From: an uncultured Tessaracoccus sp.
Lineage (GTDB): Bacteria > Actinomycetota > Actinomycetes > Propionibacteriales > Propionibacteriaceae
DNA length: 64,000 bases
Reading direction: 5' to 3'
Assembly (NCBI RefSeq): GCF_947255005.1
Contig: NZ_CAMYFI010000006.1
Span: forward strand, 1-64,000
Made by a program: the position numbers and the translations under genes. The notes below the pieces were generated by a model, which ran no database searches, was not told where the DNA came from, and was given only the letters and a program-made list of their open reading frames with translations. Shown here piece by piece: positions 34,514 through 43,750 of this stretch; positions within the stretch are counted from its first letter, which is position 1; every line of letters begins with the position of its first letter.

Positions 34514-35250
34514 CGCACCTCCGATCGGCGCACCGGTTGACGCATCCCGGCCAGCACCTGACCGGCGTCAAGCCCGGAGCCCACCCCGGTGATCGACCCG
34601 TCGCGCATGAACACCACACGATCGGCCAGCGTGGCGGCATCCACGTCATGCGTCACCATCACCACCGTGGTCCCCGCATCCGCGAGCTCCCGCAGCACCT
34701 CCAGAACCAGGCGTGAATTGGTGCTGTCCAGCGCGCCCGTCGGCTCGTCGGCAAACACGACAGCGGGTCGGAGCAGCAGCACCCGGCACAGCGCCACCCG
34801 CTGCTGCTCCCCACCCGACAGCGCCCCCGCAGCCGTCCCTGCCTTCGCCGCCAAGCCGAAGCGTTCCAGCAGCCGAGTGCGGACCTGGCGGTCAACCTGC
34901 CGACCGGCCAGCGACAGCGGTAGGGCCACGTTCTCCTCCACGCTGAGGTAGCTCACCAGGTTGTACTGCTGAAACACGAACCCGACCCGCGACCGCAGGA
35001 ACGTCGCCCGCGCCTGCCGAGACATCGCATAGACGTCATATCCCTCAATCAGTACTTGACCTGCGGTCGGAGCGTCCAACCCGCTCAAGCAATACATCAG
35101 CGACGTCTTCCCTGCCCCGCTGGCACCCACGATCGCTGTCAACGACCCTGGAGAGAACATCACCGAACACTCCCGCAAGACCCAGTCGCCACTCGCGATC
35201 TGCCGCCCCACTGCAACCGCGCTCACCTCGCCAGCATCCCTCGTCTGCAC
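34510..35250 (-). CDS. ABC transporter ATP-binding protein, LolD/MacB type
   Basis: A 246-residue ATPase: Walker A GASGAGKTS, Q-loop VFQQYNLVSYLSVEENV, signature LSGGEQQRVALCR, Walker B VVFADEPTGALD and H-loop VMVTHDVD. GTG start with AAAGGAG upstream. It heads the operon ATPase-permease-(51 bases)-kinase-regulator. An inverted repeat covers its ribosome-binding site. Confidence 0.93.
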   Translation of the reverse strand: MQTRDAGEVSAVAVGRQIASGDWVLRECSVMFSPGSLTAIVGASGAGKTSLMYCLSGLDAPTAGQVLIEGYDVYAMSRQARATFLRSRVGFVFQQYNLVSYLSVEENVALPLSLAGRQVDRQVRTRLLERFGLAAKAGTAAGALSGGEQQRVALCRVLLLRPAVVFADEPTGALDSTNSRLVLEVLRELADAGTTVVMVTHDVDAATLADRVVFMRDGSITGVGSGLDAGQVLAGMRQPVRRSEVR

Positions 35251-35259
35251 CCGTCACTC

Positions 35260-35334
35260 CTTTCGGCACCGGCCCTCCGTCCGAAGGCCTACAACAACCA
35301 AAGCCGTCCACCCACCCTCGTGTCGTGCCGAAAG
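35260..35334 (-). promoter_or_regulatory. Inverted repeat in the ABC operon leader
   Basis: CTTTCGGCAC at 35260-35269 and GTGCCGAAAG at 35325-35334 are perfect 10-nt complements 55 bases apart. On the transcript the first-named arm ends in the AAAGGAG site of the ATPase gene, so pairing could hide it. Between 35335 and 35533 I see no gene. Confidence 0.4.
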
Positions 35335-35533
35335 AAGAAACTGTCATCACCAGAGGACAGGACCAGGCCCACAGCCGCGCAGACAGTCTGAGGACGTCGG
35401 CCGATGCCGGCCGCCCCTACAACCACCCCGTCATTGGTCAGCAGACAAGGAGGAAGCTGCGCCACTTGCCCGAGGCATGAGGCTGCGTAACGGGCTGGAC
35501 GGGTGTGTCGCTGCAGTTGCACTTCAGTGATGA

Positions 35534-35690
35534 TCAAGTGTGTGCGGACTGTCCCCGCCGTGGTTGGCGTCTGCGGTGCTGCGGTCCGTGCCGTCGAGAG
35601 CGGATCGACTGGTGTGCTCGCACCGTCTGAATCACGGCCGGGGAAAGTTTCGACATGCCTTCCGCTAGCTCCACCAGATCGGACGTACTA
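35534..35690 (-). pseudogene. Truncated helix-turn-helix gene, recombinase partner
   Basis: The reading VELAEGMSKLSPAVIQTVRA matches the start of the HTH protein at 52260-52754 (VELAGSLSKLAPAVIQMVRM). DNA similarity continues to about 35525 but a central block of roughly 260 bases present in the other copy is missing, so the HTH motifs are lost. It follows the decayed recombinase in the same order as the second locus. Confidence 0.7.
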
Positions 35691-37251
35691 GAACACCTGA
35701 CATCGTTGGGTGCGAGGGCGGCGAACGGCTCGTTGAGCTGGATCACCGCTTTTTCGTCTTCGGTGATGAGGATGCGGTGGTAGAAAGCTTGGTTGGCGAG
35801 CCGTTTGCCGTGGTCGTCGGTGCGCTCCTACATCCGGCCGCAGTCAGCGAGGAATCGTAGGGCGGTGGCGAGGTGCTGGCGGGGGCCTTCGTGGTCGTGC
35901 CGCTCAGCGTCCAGGCGTTTGGCGACGTCGGCCAGAGCGATCCTGATCCGGTCCTGGTGGCGCTTCAGGGTGTCGAGGTCGATGGCGTCGGCGAAATAGC
36001 TTCGAGGAGCTTATCTGCCTCGCCTTCCAACCGCTGTTTGGAGGCGGTGAGGTCGTCGATGGCCTGGGACCGCTCAGCCAGGCGCTCATCGAACGCCGCC
36101 TCGATTCGCTCAGCAAGCTGCACATAGGTGCTTGGGCTGATGGCGATCTGTTGGTAACACTCGGCGACGAGTTGCTCAGCGACGCCAACGGGCACTGCCT
36201 TCCTCGTACACGTCGTGCGTTTGGTGGCTCGACCGGTGCAGATGTAATAGGCATAGCGGATGCCTTGTTTGTTGCGGGCGTAGTCGAGCTGCAACCGGGC
36301 GTTGCACGTGCCGCAGTACAGCGTGCCCTTGAGGTAGTGGTCGTGCTTGCGGCGTCGTTCCCCAGCGGTGGCGCGGGTATCCAGGAGGATCTGGACCTGC
36401 TGCCAGGTCTTCGCATCGACAATCGGCTCGTGGGCGCCGGGATGGAGAGCACTCTGGTAGCGGACCTGCCCGATGTAGTACGGATTACGCAGCAGCTTGA
36501 AGAACGTCGACCGCCCCACCGGCCCCGACGGCCGCTTCGGCGTCGCCACTGTCGTCAATCCTCGGGCGGTGGCTTCGGCCAGCAGGTCGGGGACGGTGTG
36601 CTCACGCTTCGCGTAGGTTTCGAAGACCCAGCGGATGAGCGGTGCACGGTCGGGGTCGATCTCGACGGTCCGGTACTCCCTGCCGTGCTCGTCCTTGCGT
36701 CGCACGTTGCGGTAGCCGATCGGTGCACGGGAGGGGGTGCCGCCTGCGGCGACTTTCTGGGTCATGCCTTTGGTGACTTCGGCGGCGAGGTTGCGGGAGT
36801 AGAACTCCGCAATCGAGGACATGATGCCGTGCAGCAGCATCCCCGACAGGGATTCGTCGATGTTCTCGGTCGCGGAGACCAATTGGACGCCGGCGTCGAT
36901 GAGCTGGCGGTGGATGTCGACGTCATCGAGCCGGTTGCGGGCCAGCCGATCCACTTTGTACACGATGCAGTAGGTGACCTGATGGGTCGCGATGTAATCC
37001 AGCATTCGCTGCAGCTCGGGCCGCTTCGCCGACCGGGCTGACTCGCCCGCGTCGACGAACTCCGCGATCACCTGGGCGCCAAGGGTTTCGGCTTTGCGAC
37101 GGTTCGCCTCCCGCTGTGCCGGGATGGAGAACCCTTCATCGCGGCCACCGGTGGTGGCTTGTTCCTTGGTGGAGACCCGCTGGTAGGTCACCGCCGTCAC
37201 CCGTCCCTCACCCGGGATATTCAGGGGCTTCGTGCGGGGAGTGGTCGTCAT
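35691..37251 (-). pseudogene. Large serine recombinase, frameshifted and interrupted
   Basis: The first 428 residues read normally: catalytic Ser27 in TYQRVSTKEQ, resolvase core with YKVDRLARNRLDD, recombinase domain, a zinc ribbon (LYCGTCNARL and later CTGRATKRTTC) and coiled coil. At about 35993-35997 one base is missing: after LLEA the family sequence FADAIDLDTLKRHQDRIR continues in the next frame. A TAG at 35828-35830 then interrupts LADCGRM and ERTDDHGKRLANQAFYHRILI follows in frame. Two lesions suggest decay, although the 428-residue part could still fold. Such enzymes integrate mobile elements. Confidence 0.82.
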
Positions 37252-37420
37252 GATCGGTGGTCCTCGTCGTCGAGTCGGCTACAGGTTCCGGGGTGTGGGT
37301 GTGGAGGCGGTCGGCCAGGTGCAGCACCAGCGCGACGAGCCGGTCCAGGTCCGGCTCGCCCCGGGGTAGGGGTTCGGCTATCAGTCTGCGTCCGTTCGGT
37401 GTGGTGCGTGCATACCTCAT
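37208..37420 (-). CDS. Small ORF upstream of recombinase
   Basis: A possible 70-residue protein (starting MRYARTTPNGRRLIAEPL, with an amphipathic LDRLVALVLHLADRL helix and a His/Thr/Glu-rich tail). It overlaps the recombinase start by 44 bases, like accessory ORFs of such modules. No family recognised, and a coding role is uncertain. Confidence 0.4.
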   Translation of the reverse strand: MRYARTTPNGRRLIAEPLPRGEPDLDRLVALVLHLADRLHTHTPEPVADSTTRTTDHDDHSPHEAPEYPG

Positions 37421-37544
37421 GCCCCACAGGTGGACACCCCACCCCAGAACCCGCGGGGACGGTCGGGGTGGTGACGGTTCCGGAAAATGTCCGGGACCGT
37501 CCCTTCGACTGGAATCGGGCACGAGTGTGCCGGGTGGGGTGTTC

Positions 37545-37570
37545 ACGGCTGGGGAAATTTCCCCAGCCGT
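37545..37570. repeat. Perfect 26-nt palindrome
   Basis: The two halves ACGGCTGGGGAAA and TTTCCCCAGCCGT are exact complements with no spacer. It lies in the 312-base gap between the recombinase module and the AraC gene, which otherwise shows nothing I can support. It may be an operator or a recombinase-related site. Confidence 0.7.
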
Positions 37571-37732
37571 CCATCCGCACCGAATGATGCACGATCTGGG
37601 CCGCTCCACGGCGTGACGCGACACGGCGAGCCCAATGGAGGCTCACCAGTCAGGTGCGCACCGCATCCCGGAGGGAACACCGTGGCGGTGGCCTTCACGA
37701 CTATCACAGGTGAGGGATACATGTCGAGCAGA

Positions 37733-38179
37733 TCAGCCATGGATGAGCGGATCACCGTCCGATCTGCCCGTATCCCGGTCATCGCCCGTGGCGGGGAGGA
37801 GTTGTCCGCACCACAAGCAACCGGTCAGGTCGTCTGCCGTCTGCTGGCGGTACTCGGCCCGATACGCGGTCGGGGTGACTCCCATGATCTTGGCGAACTG
37901 CTCCGCCGCATGAGCACGATTCCGCCACCCCACCCGGACCCCAATGTCGGCGATAGTCATGTCCGACTCCCGCAACAGGCGAGCCATCTCCCGCACCCGC
38001 AACCGAGCCAGCCACGCGATTGGAGGCATGCCAATCTGGTCGTTGAAGACCCGCCCCACCTGCGACGGCGAGAGATACAGGCTGCTGGCGATCTCAGCGA
38101 GGCTCCAGCGATGCGCAAGGTCGCCCTGCATCTCTGCGGCTGCTTTCTGCACCACTGATCGAAGAGCAGACTTGCTCAT
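37733..38179 (-). CDS. AraC-family regulator, HTH domain only
   Basis: A 148-residue protein consisting of an AraC DNA-binding domain: helix LAEIASSLYLSPSQVGRVFNDQIGM and second motif MTIADIGVRVGWRNRAHAAEQFAKIMGVTPTAYRAEY, then a C-terminal tail with CLWCGQ. There is no separate ligand domain. Targets unknown; it precedes the recombinase module and may belong to the same element. Confidence 0.85.
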   Translation of the reverse strand: MSKSALRSVVQKAAAEMQGDLAHRWSLAEIASSLYLSPSQVGRVFNDQIGMPPIAWLARLRVREMARLLRESDMTIADIGVRVGWRNRAHAAEQFAKIMGVTPTAYRAEYRQQTADDLTGCLWCGQLLPATGDDRDTGRSDGDPLIHG

Positions 38180-38220
38180 GCGACCTCCTCACCCACATGG
38201 ATGCTGGCAAGTCGTTCCAG

Positions 38221-39315
38221 CTAGACACGCGCAGGGGGCGGAGTGACATGTTCGCTTGCCAGGCATGCATAGACGAGGGTGCTGGTCCATTGACCCTTGC
38301 TGTACCAGTCCTCGACGTGGTGGGCTTCCAAACGCATCCCGACCCGTCGAGCCAGGGCGGCAGAGGCGGCATTGCGAGCATCCATCTGCGCAGTGATGCG
38401 GTGTAGTTGGTAGTGCTGGAATCCCACCTTGAGGACGGCCTGAACGGCTTCGGACGCGAACCCCTGGCCACCATGATCAGGGTCGAGCACCCAGCCGATT
38501 TCGGCTTGTCCATGCTCGCGGTCAGTCAGCCACAAGGCGACATCGCCGACTGGGAGGCGATCATGTTCGATCACCAAGGCCAGGGCGCCGCTCGTGGAGC
38601 CGAGGCCGGTTCTTTCAAGTCGCTGGGTGAGTTTCATGTCGGTGTCTTCGACCGTCCACGGGTCATCGAGCAAGTATCTGGCGACCTCGGGACGTGAATA
38701 GAGTGCCTCCAGCCAGGCATGGTCTTCTGGCTGGTGAAGCCGTAGCCGTAACCGGTCAGTGGACAGCGGCCAGTGCGGATCGGGGTAGAGCCTGCGGCGA
38801 TAGTGGACCAGTTCCTCACGTACGCCTGCTGGCGTGGTGTCAGCCTGGCGGGAAGTCTCGACAAACCCGGCATTGATCAGGCGCCGTTGGGAAGCTCGAT
38901 TGGCAGTGACGGTCCGGGCAGTCAAAGCGCTCAACCCGGACTCCCGAGCAAGGGTGACTGCCAACTCAAGACCGCGAGCGGCATGACCAGTGCCACGCCG
39001 CTCAGGGGCGATCCAGAAGCCCACCTCCGCCGACTCGGTGCCGACATCGAAGATCACCATGCTGCCGACAAACTCGTCAGACTCGGCATCCGCGAGAGCG
39101 AGCACAGCCAACGTGCCATCGGCCAAGCCGGGCTCCACCACCTCGCGGATCAGGGCTCGTGCCGATTCGGGGGTGTACTCAGGCTCCGGAAGATGACCGA
39201 ACCTGCGCACAGCCTCATCTGCCGTACCGTCCGCATACGCCGCCGCATCCGCGTCCGTCATGCGCCGCAGACACGTGCTGCCCGACACGAGGGGAAGTAC
39301 CGAAGACTCCAACAT
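38221..39315 (-). CDS. Tandem GNAT acetyltransferase
   Basis: A 364-residue protein with two GNAT domains. The first has VGFWIAPERRGTGHAARGLEL (acetyl-CoA P-loop) and SQRRLINAGF; the second IGWVLDPDHGGQGFASEAVQAV and ASAALARRVGM. RimJ/RimL-like sequence suggests acetylation of an amine on a protein or small molecule such as an antibiotic. Divergent from a TetR gene with 56 bases between. Confidence 0.88.
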   Translation of the reverse strand: MLESSVLPLVSGSTCLRRMTDADAAAYADGTADEAVRRFGHLPEPEYTPESARALIREVVEPGLADGTLAVLALADAESDEFVGSMVIFDVGTESAEVGFWIAPERRGTGHAARGLELAVTLARESGLSALTARTVTANRASQRRLINAGFVETSRQADTTPAGVREELVHYRRRLYPDPHWPLSTDRLRLRLHQPEDHAWLEALYSRPEVARYLLDDPWTVEDTDMKLTQRLERTGLGSTSGALALVIEHDRLPVGDVALWLTDREHGQAEIGWVLDPDHGGQGFASEAVQAVLKVGFQHYQLHRITAQMDARNAASAALARRVGMRLEAHHVEDWYSKGQWTSTLVYACLASEHVTPPPARV

Positions 39316-39341
39316 ACCACTAACCTAACATAGAGCGAATA

Positions 39342-39366
39342 ACTATCTGAAGGCTGTTCGGATAGT
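39342..39366. promoter_or_regulatory. Likely TetR operator
   Basis: ACTATC and GATAGT form an inverted repeat with a 13-base centre that itself has partial symmetry. It lies in the divergent GNAT/TetR promoter gap, just before the TetR start, where an autorepressor would bind. Confidence 0.5.
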
Positions 39367-39371
39367 CTGGG

Positions 39372-39989
39372 GTGGTGAGCTACTGGGACCATCGCAAGCC
39401 CGTCCAACGCCATCGAGCAGTGGATATCGCCCAGATCGCTCGCGCGTCCGTCGCGCTGCTGGACGAAGGGGGCCTCAGAGCATTGACCTTGCGGGCAGTG
39501 GCGCAACACGTGGGGGTGGCCCCCGCAAGCCTGTACTCGCGAGTCCACTCGGTGGACGACCTCTTCGACCTCGCCCTGGACACGGCTCTCACAGATGACC
39601 CCGCAATGCAACAGGCCGTCAGCGACGCTGACTTGCCAGACCTCATGATGGCGTTCTTCCGCCATCTCGTTACTCACCACTGGGCGGGGCACGTGATCGG
39701 GATGCGCGCCCCCCGCGGCCCCGCCTACATGCGTCTCTCCGAACGCATGTGCCTCCTACTTGAACAAGCGGGGGCGGAGGACCCGCTGGGGGCGGCCTAC
39801 CGCTTGTCGAATCTAGTGATCGGCAGCGCGCTCACCGCCCCCATGGCCCCCAACGAGAAGCACGCTCCGATCGACGCAGAACAAGCCCCCACGTACGCTC
39901 GCCTTCACCGCGAACACCACATCAGCCCGGAAACCATCCTCGCCGACGGCATCAACTGTCTCCTCACCTGCACGAACCAGACCGGCTAA
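39372..39989 (+). CDS. TetR family regulator (TetR_C-like)
   Basis: A 205-residue regulator: HTH VDIAQIARASVALLDEGGLRALTLRAVAQHVGVAPASLYSRV, like TetR proper, and a C-terminal helical domain. It starts with tandem GTG codons at 39372 and 39375. It probably represses itself and the divergent double acetyltransferase. Confidence 0.87.
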   Translation: MVSYWDHRKPVQRHRAVDIAQIARASVALLDEGGLRALTLRAVAQHVGVAPASLYSRVHSVDDLFDLALDTALTDDPAMQQAVSDADLPDLMMAFFRHLVTHHWAGHVIGMRAPRGPAYMRLSERMCLLLEQAGAEDPLGAAYRLSNLVIGSALTAPMAPNEKHAPIDAEQAPTYARLHREHHISPETILADGINCLLTCTNQTG

Positions 39990-39998
39990 CGGAGACGC

Positions 39999-40124
39999 CA
40001 CGCGTCTTGCAGATCGAGGACAGGCGCCCTTTGGGCGACGCATTGATACTTCACCGCGTGGTGGTCACCGTGGAGCAGGCGGGCCGGGACTGATGGGCCG
40101 GAGCCTCGATCTGCAAGACACGTG
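39999..40124. repeat. Long hairpin element G
   Basis: 21-nt arms at 39999-40019 and 40104-40124 (one mismatch; core TCTTGCAGATCGAGG) surround 84 bases that contain a smaller CGCCC-TTT-GGGCG hairpin. It begins 10 bases after the TetR stop. Its loop is longer than those of elements A-E. Confidence 0.75.
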
Positions 40125-40238
40125 CTAGTCCCACAGCTGCTCTGCGGGGCAAACCACATACTGAGCAGTACGGGCGATTGACAAGGTTGCTATTATGCTG
40201 ACCCGTAGCGAACGTTGGTCTTAGCGGGAGGGGCCTGA

Positions 40239-41303
40239 TCAGGCCGACGCAGCGCCCGAAATGACCACCGTCACACGATCTACGCCAACGACTTTCGTCT
40301 CCACAGGGGAGGCCAGCTCCGGAGAGAAGAGCGCCAAATTGACACCATCGCTAACCGAACTCCGGTAGATGACTCCTTGGTATCCCCGCTTCTTGATGAA
40401 TTCACATAGGTACTGGCTTGGGATGTATTCAAACGCAGCGCTGCGGGGTTTCACTGGTTTCGTGAGCTCTTCGCCTAAGCGCTCGAGTAGGGGGAGTCCA
40501 GATCTAAGCGACATGATCTGCTCCGCGTTCTCAAGTATGAAGGGGGATGCGCTCTTTCGAGGATCTCGAAGATCGACTGCCAGAATGGAGGGAACCTGGA
40601 AAGTTGCAACACTGACCACCTCACCCGTATGCGGCCGCACCTCAGACACCGCCGTTGTTGCAGTTGAGCCAAGATATAGATACGGAATTCCGGCAGGATT
40701 CGCGCGTCCGTGTCCGGCGAGGTGCGCGGGCGGAGCGCCCATCTTGCCGAGAGGCAAGGGCTCGTCACCTGAGAGCAAGCGAGCACGATGCCACAGGTCC
40801 GTGATCTCTTTGAGGGTGTCGACTGGCGCGACTAGCAACTCCAGCATCTCCGCAAGACGCTCAAGATCAATTGGCTCGTCCAGGAACCAACGGTTACGGT
40901 GCATCATCTCATCACGGAGATCGTCCCATCGTTGAGGTGTCTCATTGACCAGCAGGTCTATGGGCGCGAAGGATCGCCGGACAATCTCGCCATCGTTCAG
41001 GATGTCGGCAAGAAGTTCCTTGGCGTGTGCCTCATCCATCCTAGGGTTATCGAACAGGCGCCAATCTTCTGCGAGCAGGGCTGCCAGAGATTTGCCTTCG
41101 TCGTCAGTGTCGTAGCAATCGACCAGCATCTCGAACCACTGGCTCAGCGCAGAAGGGTCAATAGTGATTGTGTCCTGAGTTCCACAGTAGCCACAGTTGC
41201 CCCGGCGAGGCTGGCCAGTGCCATCCCCGATGACCTTGGGGATGATATTCCGCGTTAGCCCCGGATCTCCGAAACAATTTGCACAGCAGTACTTCTTAGT
41301 CAT
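40239..41303 (-). CDS. RES-domain protein with zinc-type N-terminus
   Basis: A 354-residue protein. The N-terminus has paired cysteines (YCCANC and NCGYC), as in the HEPN/RES-associated N-terminal domain; the C-terminus is a RES domain (GRANPAGIPYLYLGSTATTAVSEVRPHTGE, with the conserved Arg/Gly/Glu positions). RES toxins of the Xre-RES type break down NAD+. It is last in an operon with the sce7725 and sce7726 genes and overlaps sce7725 by 8 nt. A self-killing defence output is inferred, not shown. Confidence 0.82.
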   Translation of the reverse strand: MTKKYCCANCFGDPGLTRNIIPKVIGDGTGQPRRGNCGYCGTQDTITIDPSALSQWFEMLVDCYDTDDEGKSLAALLAEDWRLFDNPRMDEAHAKELLADILNDGEIVRRSFAPIDLLVNETPQRWDDLRDEMMHRNRWFLDEPIDLERLAEMLELLVAPVDTLKEITDLWHRARLLSGDEPLPLGKMGAPPAHLAGHGRANPAGIPYLYLGSTATTAVSEVRPHTGEVVSVATFQVPSILAVDLRDPRKSASPFILENAEQIMSLRSGLPLLERLGEELTKPVKPRSAAFEYIPSQYLCEFIKKRGYQGVIYRSSVSDGVNLALFSPELASPVETKVVGVDRVTVVISGAASA

Positions 41304-42249
41304 TACGGTTGGCGTAATGATAGTGGGCGAGCGTCTCCAGATGGTGTTTAATCGAGAGCTTCTTTACATATCCCAATCCGGGGAAGTGACCGCGCTCATT
41401 CAGGTCTCGGAACTCAACAATCGCGCTACTTTCCAGAAGCTTGGAATCTCCAGAATCGAGTTTCCTGATCATCTTGTCCAATGCTTGGGCGAACTTTCCG
41501 GCCGGGTCGGTTGGCGTGTCGTTCGTATCAGACTTGAAATGATAAATGAACATCGCGTCATCTTGATCTGGGTCAATGAAGGTCAGATGGATGGCGACTG
41601 CATACGCGGGACCTCCCCCCTCGCTGTAATTGTCTCCGACCGTCAAGAAGTCCCCATATCCGTCCACCCCCTCCTCAAGTGAGTAAGTGACGTGAAGGTC
41701 TGAAAAAGCCTCGACGGGTGGATATTCCGAGTTCTTCATTTGGGTAAACCCGTCGCTAACCAAGATTCGCGGGTGTCCATCGAAATGTTTCCGGTAGAGA
41801 CGATTCGAGTGATCTTCCACGAAAACATTACGGAAGTCCCCTGCGCCCCCTCCAAGTAGAGCAGATAGGCCCCGGGGGTTGGTGAACCCAGCATGGATTA
41901 GAGTCGTCCCAGATTTATTGAATCTGTTCGTCAAATCATGTGCCTGGTCTAGAGTAGTTTTACTAGTGAGAAGAATTCCAGCCCCTATTGCATCACTACC
42001 TTGGTACTCCTGTTCAAGAAGTTGAGCAATGCTTTCCCAACTCTCTCGATGGTCGCCATAACTCGGATTTACTACCACGACTGCTTGAGCTTCGACGTCA
42101 GTCAAGGACTTGAGCGTCTTGTCCAGCCCTCCAAGCGAGGCGCGCACGGGTTCGATGACGGGAACGAAATTGGACTCAGCGATTAGAGCGGCCGATTCAC
42201 GAATTGCGATTAACTCAAACTGTTTTCCGCGGAAATAGGGGTAGTACAT
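41296..42249 (-). CDS. sce7725 family protein
   Basis: A 317-residue protein recognised by its N-terminus MYYPYFRGKQFELIAIRE and VPVIEPVRASLGGLDKTL, typical of the sce7725 family, whose biochemical function is not known. The middle part reads like an alternating beta/alpha barrel (VVVVNPSYGD, TTLIHAGFTNPRGL). It lies 7 bases after sce7726 and overlaps the RES gene. Visibly less GC-rich than its neighbours, which suggests transfer. Confidence 0.85.
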   Translation of the reverse strand: MYYPYFRGKQFELIAIRESAALIAESNFVPVIEPVRASLGGLDKTLKSLTDVEAQAVVVVNPSYGDHRESWESIAQLLEQEYQGSDAIGAGILLTSKTTLDQAHDLTNRFNKSGTTLIHAGFTNPRGLSALLGGGAGDFRNVFVEDHSNRLYRKHFDGHPRILVSDGFTQMKNSEYPPVEAFSDLHVTYSLEEGVDGYGDFLTVGDNYSEGGGPAYAVAIHLTFIDPDQDDAMFIYHFKSDTNDTPTDPAGKFAQALDKMIRKLDSGDSKLLESSAIVEFRDLNERGHFPGLGYVKKLSIKHHLETLAHYHYANRND

Positions 42250-42256
42250 GTGGTCC

Positions 42257-43144
42257 TCATATCCAGGTAAGAGCCTCGGTTAGCGGGGTTTCAACAGCTT
42301 CCTTGATGCGGACCCTGTTGTTGGGGGTCGGACTTGCAGCTAAGGCGGCCGCTCGTATCGAGCCGGGGACAGAACTAATGAATGAAGCTAGGCGGGCTTG
42401 TGATCGGCTAGTCTTAAGTGTCTTGACCGACTCGTCGTGGACGACGGTTGGTTCCATGGTTGCGAAGATGCGGCGAAGCTCAGAGCGAATCTCTGTATTC
42501 GGCACATCCGGAACTTCCTGCCCTAAACGCGACAGGATTGATTTCGCTTCATCAACTCGAAGAATGTCTAAAATCTTCGTCGGATTGACCCTCTCAGGTT
42601 TGTTTTGAGGAGGCCGAGTGGTCTGCAAGGTGTATCTTTCGGATAAAGTTATGATACCAACATCCTCCGGTATAGCTTCGAAGACTTTTGCAAGGTGCCT
42701 CGTGCTAACTACAACGTTGACCGCGGCAAACACTTGACAGTAGTTTTTGACTTGGCTTCTCAACCGGGACAAAGAGTCGCGCTCTGATTTAATCTCGTAG
42801 GCTGTGGAGGTCCCATTTAGAACTACAATGTCAGCCTTGCACGAGCCCGCCCGAACCTCGCTGAGAAGTGTGGCAGTGTTCAAGTTGTGGCGGCCCAGGA
42901 GAATCTTCTCTGTGATCGCAGCCCGGTAAACGTAGTCGTCGCGAAATTTTGACCTCCTGAGTAACCCGAATGCTTGATCGAGCGCGGTTCCTACGGTCGC
43001 TTCAGGCGGCAAGGATGTGCTGAGACGGGTAAGGAGAAGCAGCCTAGCAAAGAGTGGGGAGCCTGCGTGCTTGCTGAAATCTCGCAGTACTGCTGCAGAA
43101 AAGAGACGGCTAAGGGCTGCGGCTTCGTTCTTGTCGAGGTCCAT
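42257..43144 (-). CDS. sce7726 family protein, PD-(D/E)xK-like
   Basis: A 295-residue protein of the sce7726 family (YVYRAAITEKILLGRHNLNTATLLSE). The stretch CKADIVVLNGTSTAYEIKSERDSL has the D...ExK arrangement of PD-(D/E)xK nucleases, and VKNYCQVFAAVNVVVSTRH continues the fold. ATG at 43144 is chosen for a GGGAAG site; an earlier in-frame start at 43198 exists. First gene of the sce7726-sce7725-RES operon. Confidence 0.82.
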   Translation of the reverse strand: MDLDKNEAAALSRLFSAAVLRDFSKHAGSPLFARLLLLTRLSTSLPPEATVGTALDQAFGLLRRSKFRDDYVYRAAITEKILLGRHNLNTATLLSEVRAGSCKADIVVLNGTSTAYEIKSERDSLSRLRSQVKNYCQVFAAVNVVVSTRHLAKVFEAIPEDVGIITLSERYTLQTTRPPQNKPERVNPTKILDILRVDEAKSILSRLGQEVPDVPNTEIRSELRRIFATMEPTVVHDESVKTLKTSRSQARLASFISSVPGSIRAAALAASPTPNNRVRIKEAVETPLTEALTWI

Positions 43145-43249
43145 CTGCTTCCCATCCTCTCTCCGCTCACCGGTTGCGGAACTCCTCAGTCTGCCCAAGA
43201 CTATATCGTGGTGCGCTAGACCGTTGCGTGGCTCGCCGCCGTGGTTCCT

Positions 43250-43750
43250 AATCGTAGCTGGCCATGATGTTGTCTAAACCAACGTTACGGTGTGCGGCCG
43301 TGGCTCCGTCATAACAACGGCCGCTGGGAACTACCGCCCTCACGGCTCCAGGCCGCGACCAGCTCGTTGACTGTGCGGGTGAAGGCGTCTTCGCCCCAGA
43401 CGACGCAAATTGTTGAGTGGAGGTTCTCGCCCAGGTGTCTGTGCCCATTCCTGCCACGGCATGTAGCGCGCTACTCGCCCACGTACGTAGCGCTCCGCGC
43501 CGATCTTGACAGCCCCGCATTACCCGCGATGATGTCTGCGACCCAGCAGCGATAGACGCTGAAGCACTTTCTCGAAGCTCAGCAAAGGATCGTCGAGGAG
43601 TGACAACAACAAGCTCGACAGTGCCCGCTGGTGGCAACTGCTGCAGATGCCTCGCGCAGGTTCGTAGCGAAGTCCGACCCCACGACGACCCATCTCACAG
43701 ACATTTCAGCACCCGACCAGGCAGCCACGACAATTGCCACCACGCCATGA
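43250..43750 (-). pseudogene. Degenerate coding remnant
   Basis: No intact gene lies in 43199-44127. On the minus strand, protein-like pieces occur in different frames: SVRWVVVGSDFATNLREA, WVADIIAGNAGL, ERYVRGRVARYMPWQEWAQ and STICVVWGEDAFTRTVNELV. Read in order they look like one gene with several frameshifts. I do not recognise the family. From 43751 to 44127 I see nothing supportable. Confidence 0.3.

Noticed and set aside
36151..37041. 296-codon frame opposite the recombinase
   Set aside because: Antisense shadow; the resolvase motifs lie on the minus strand.
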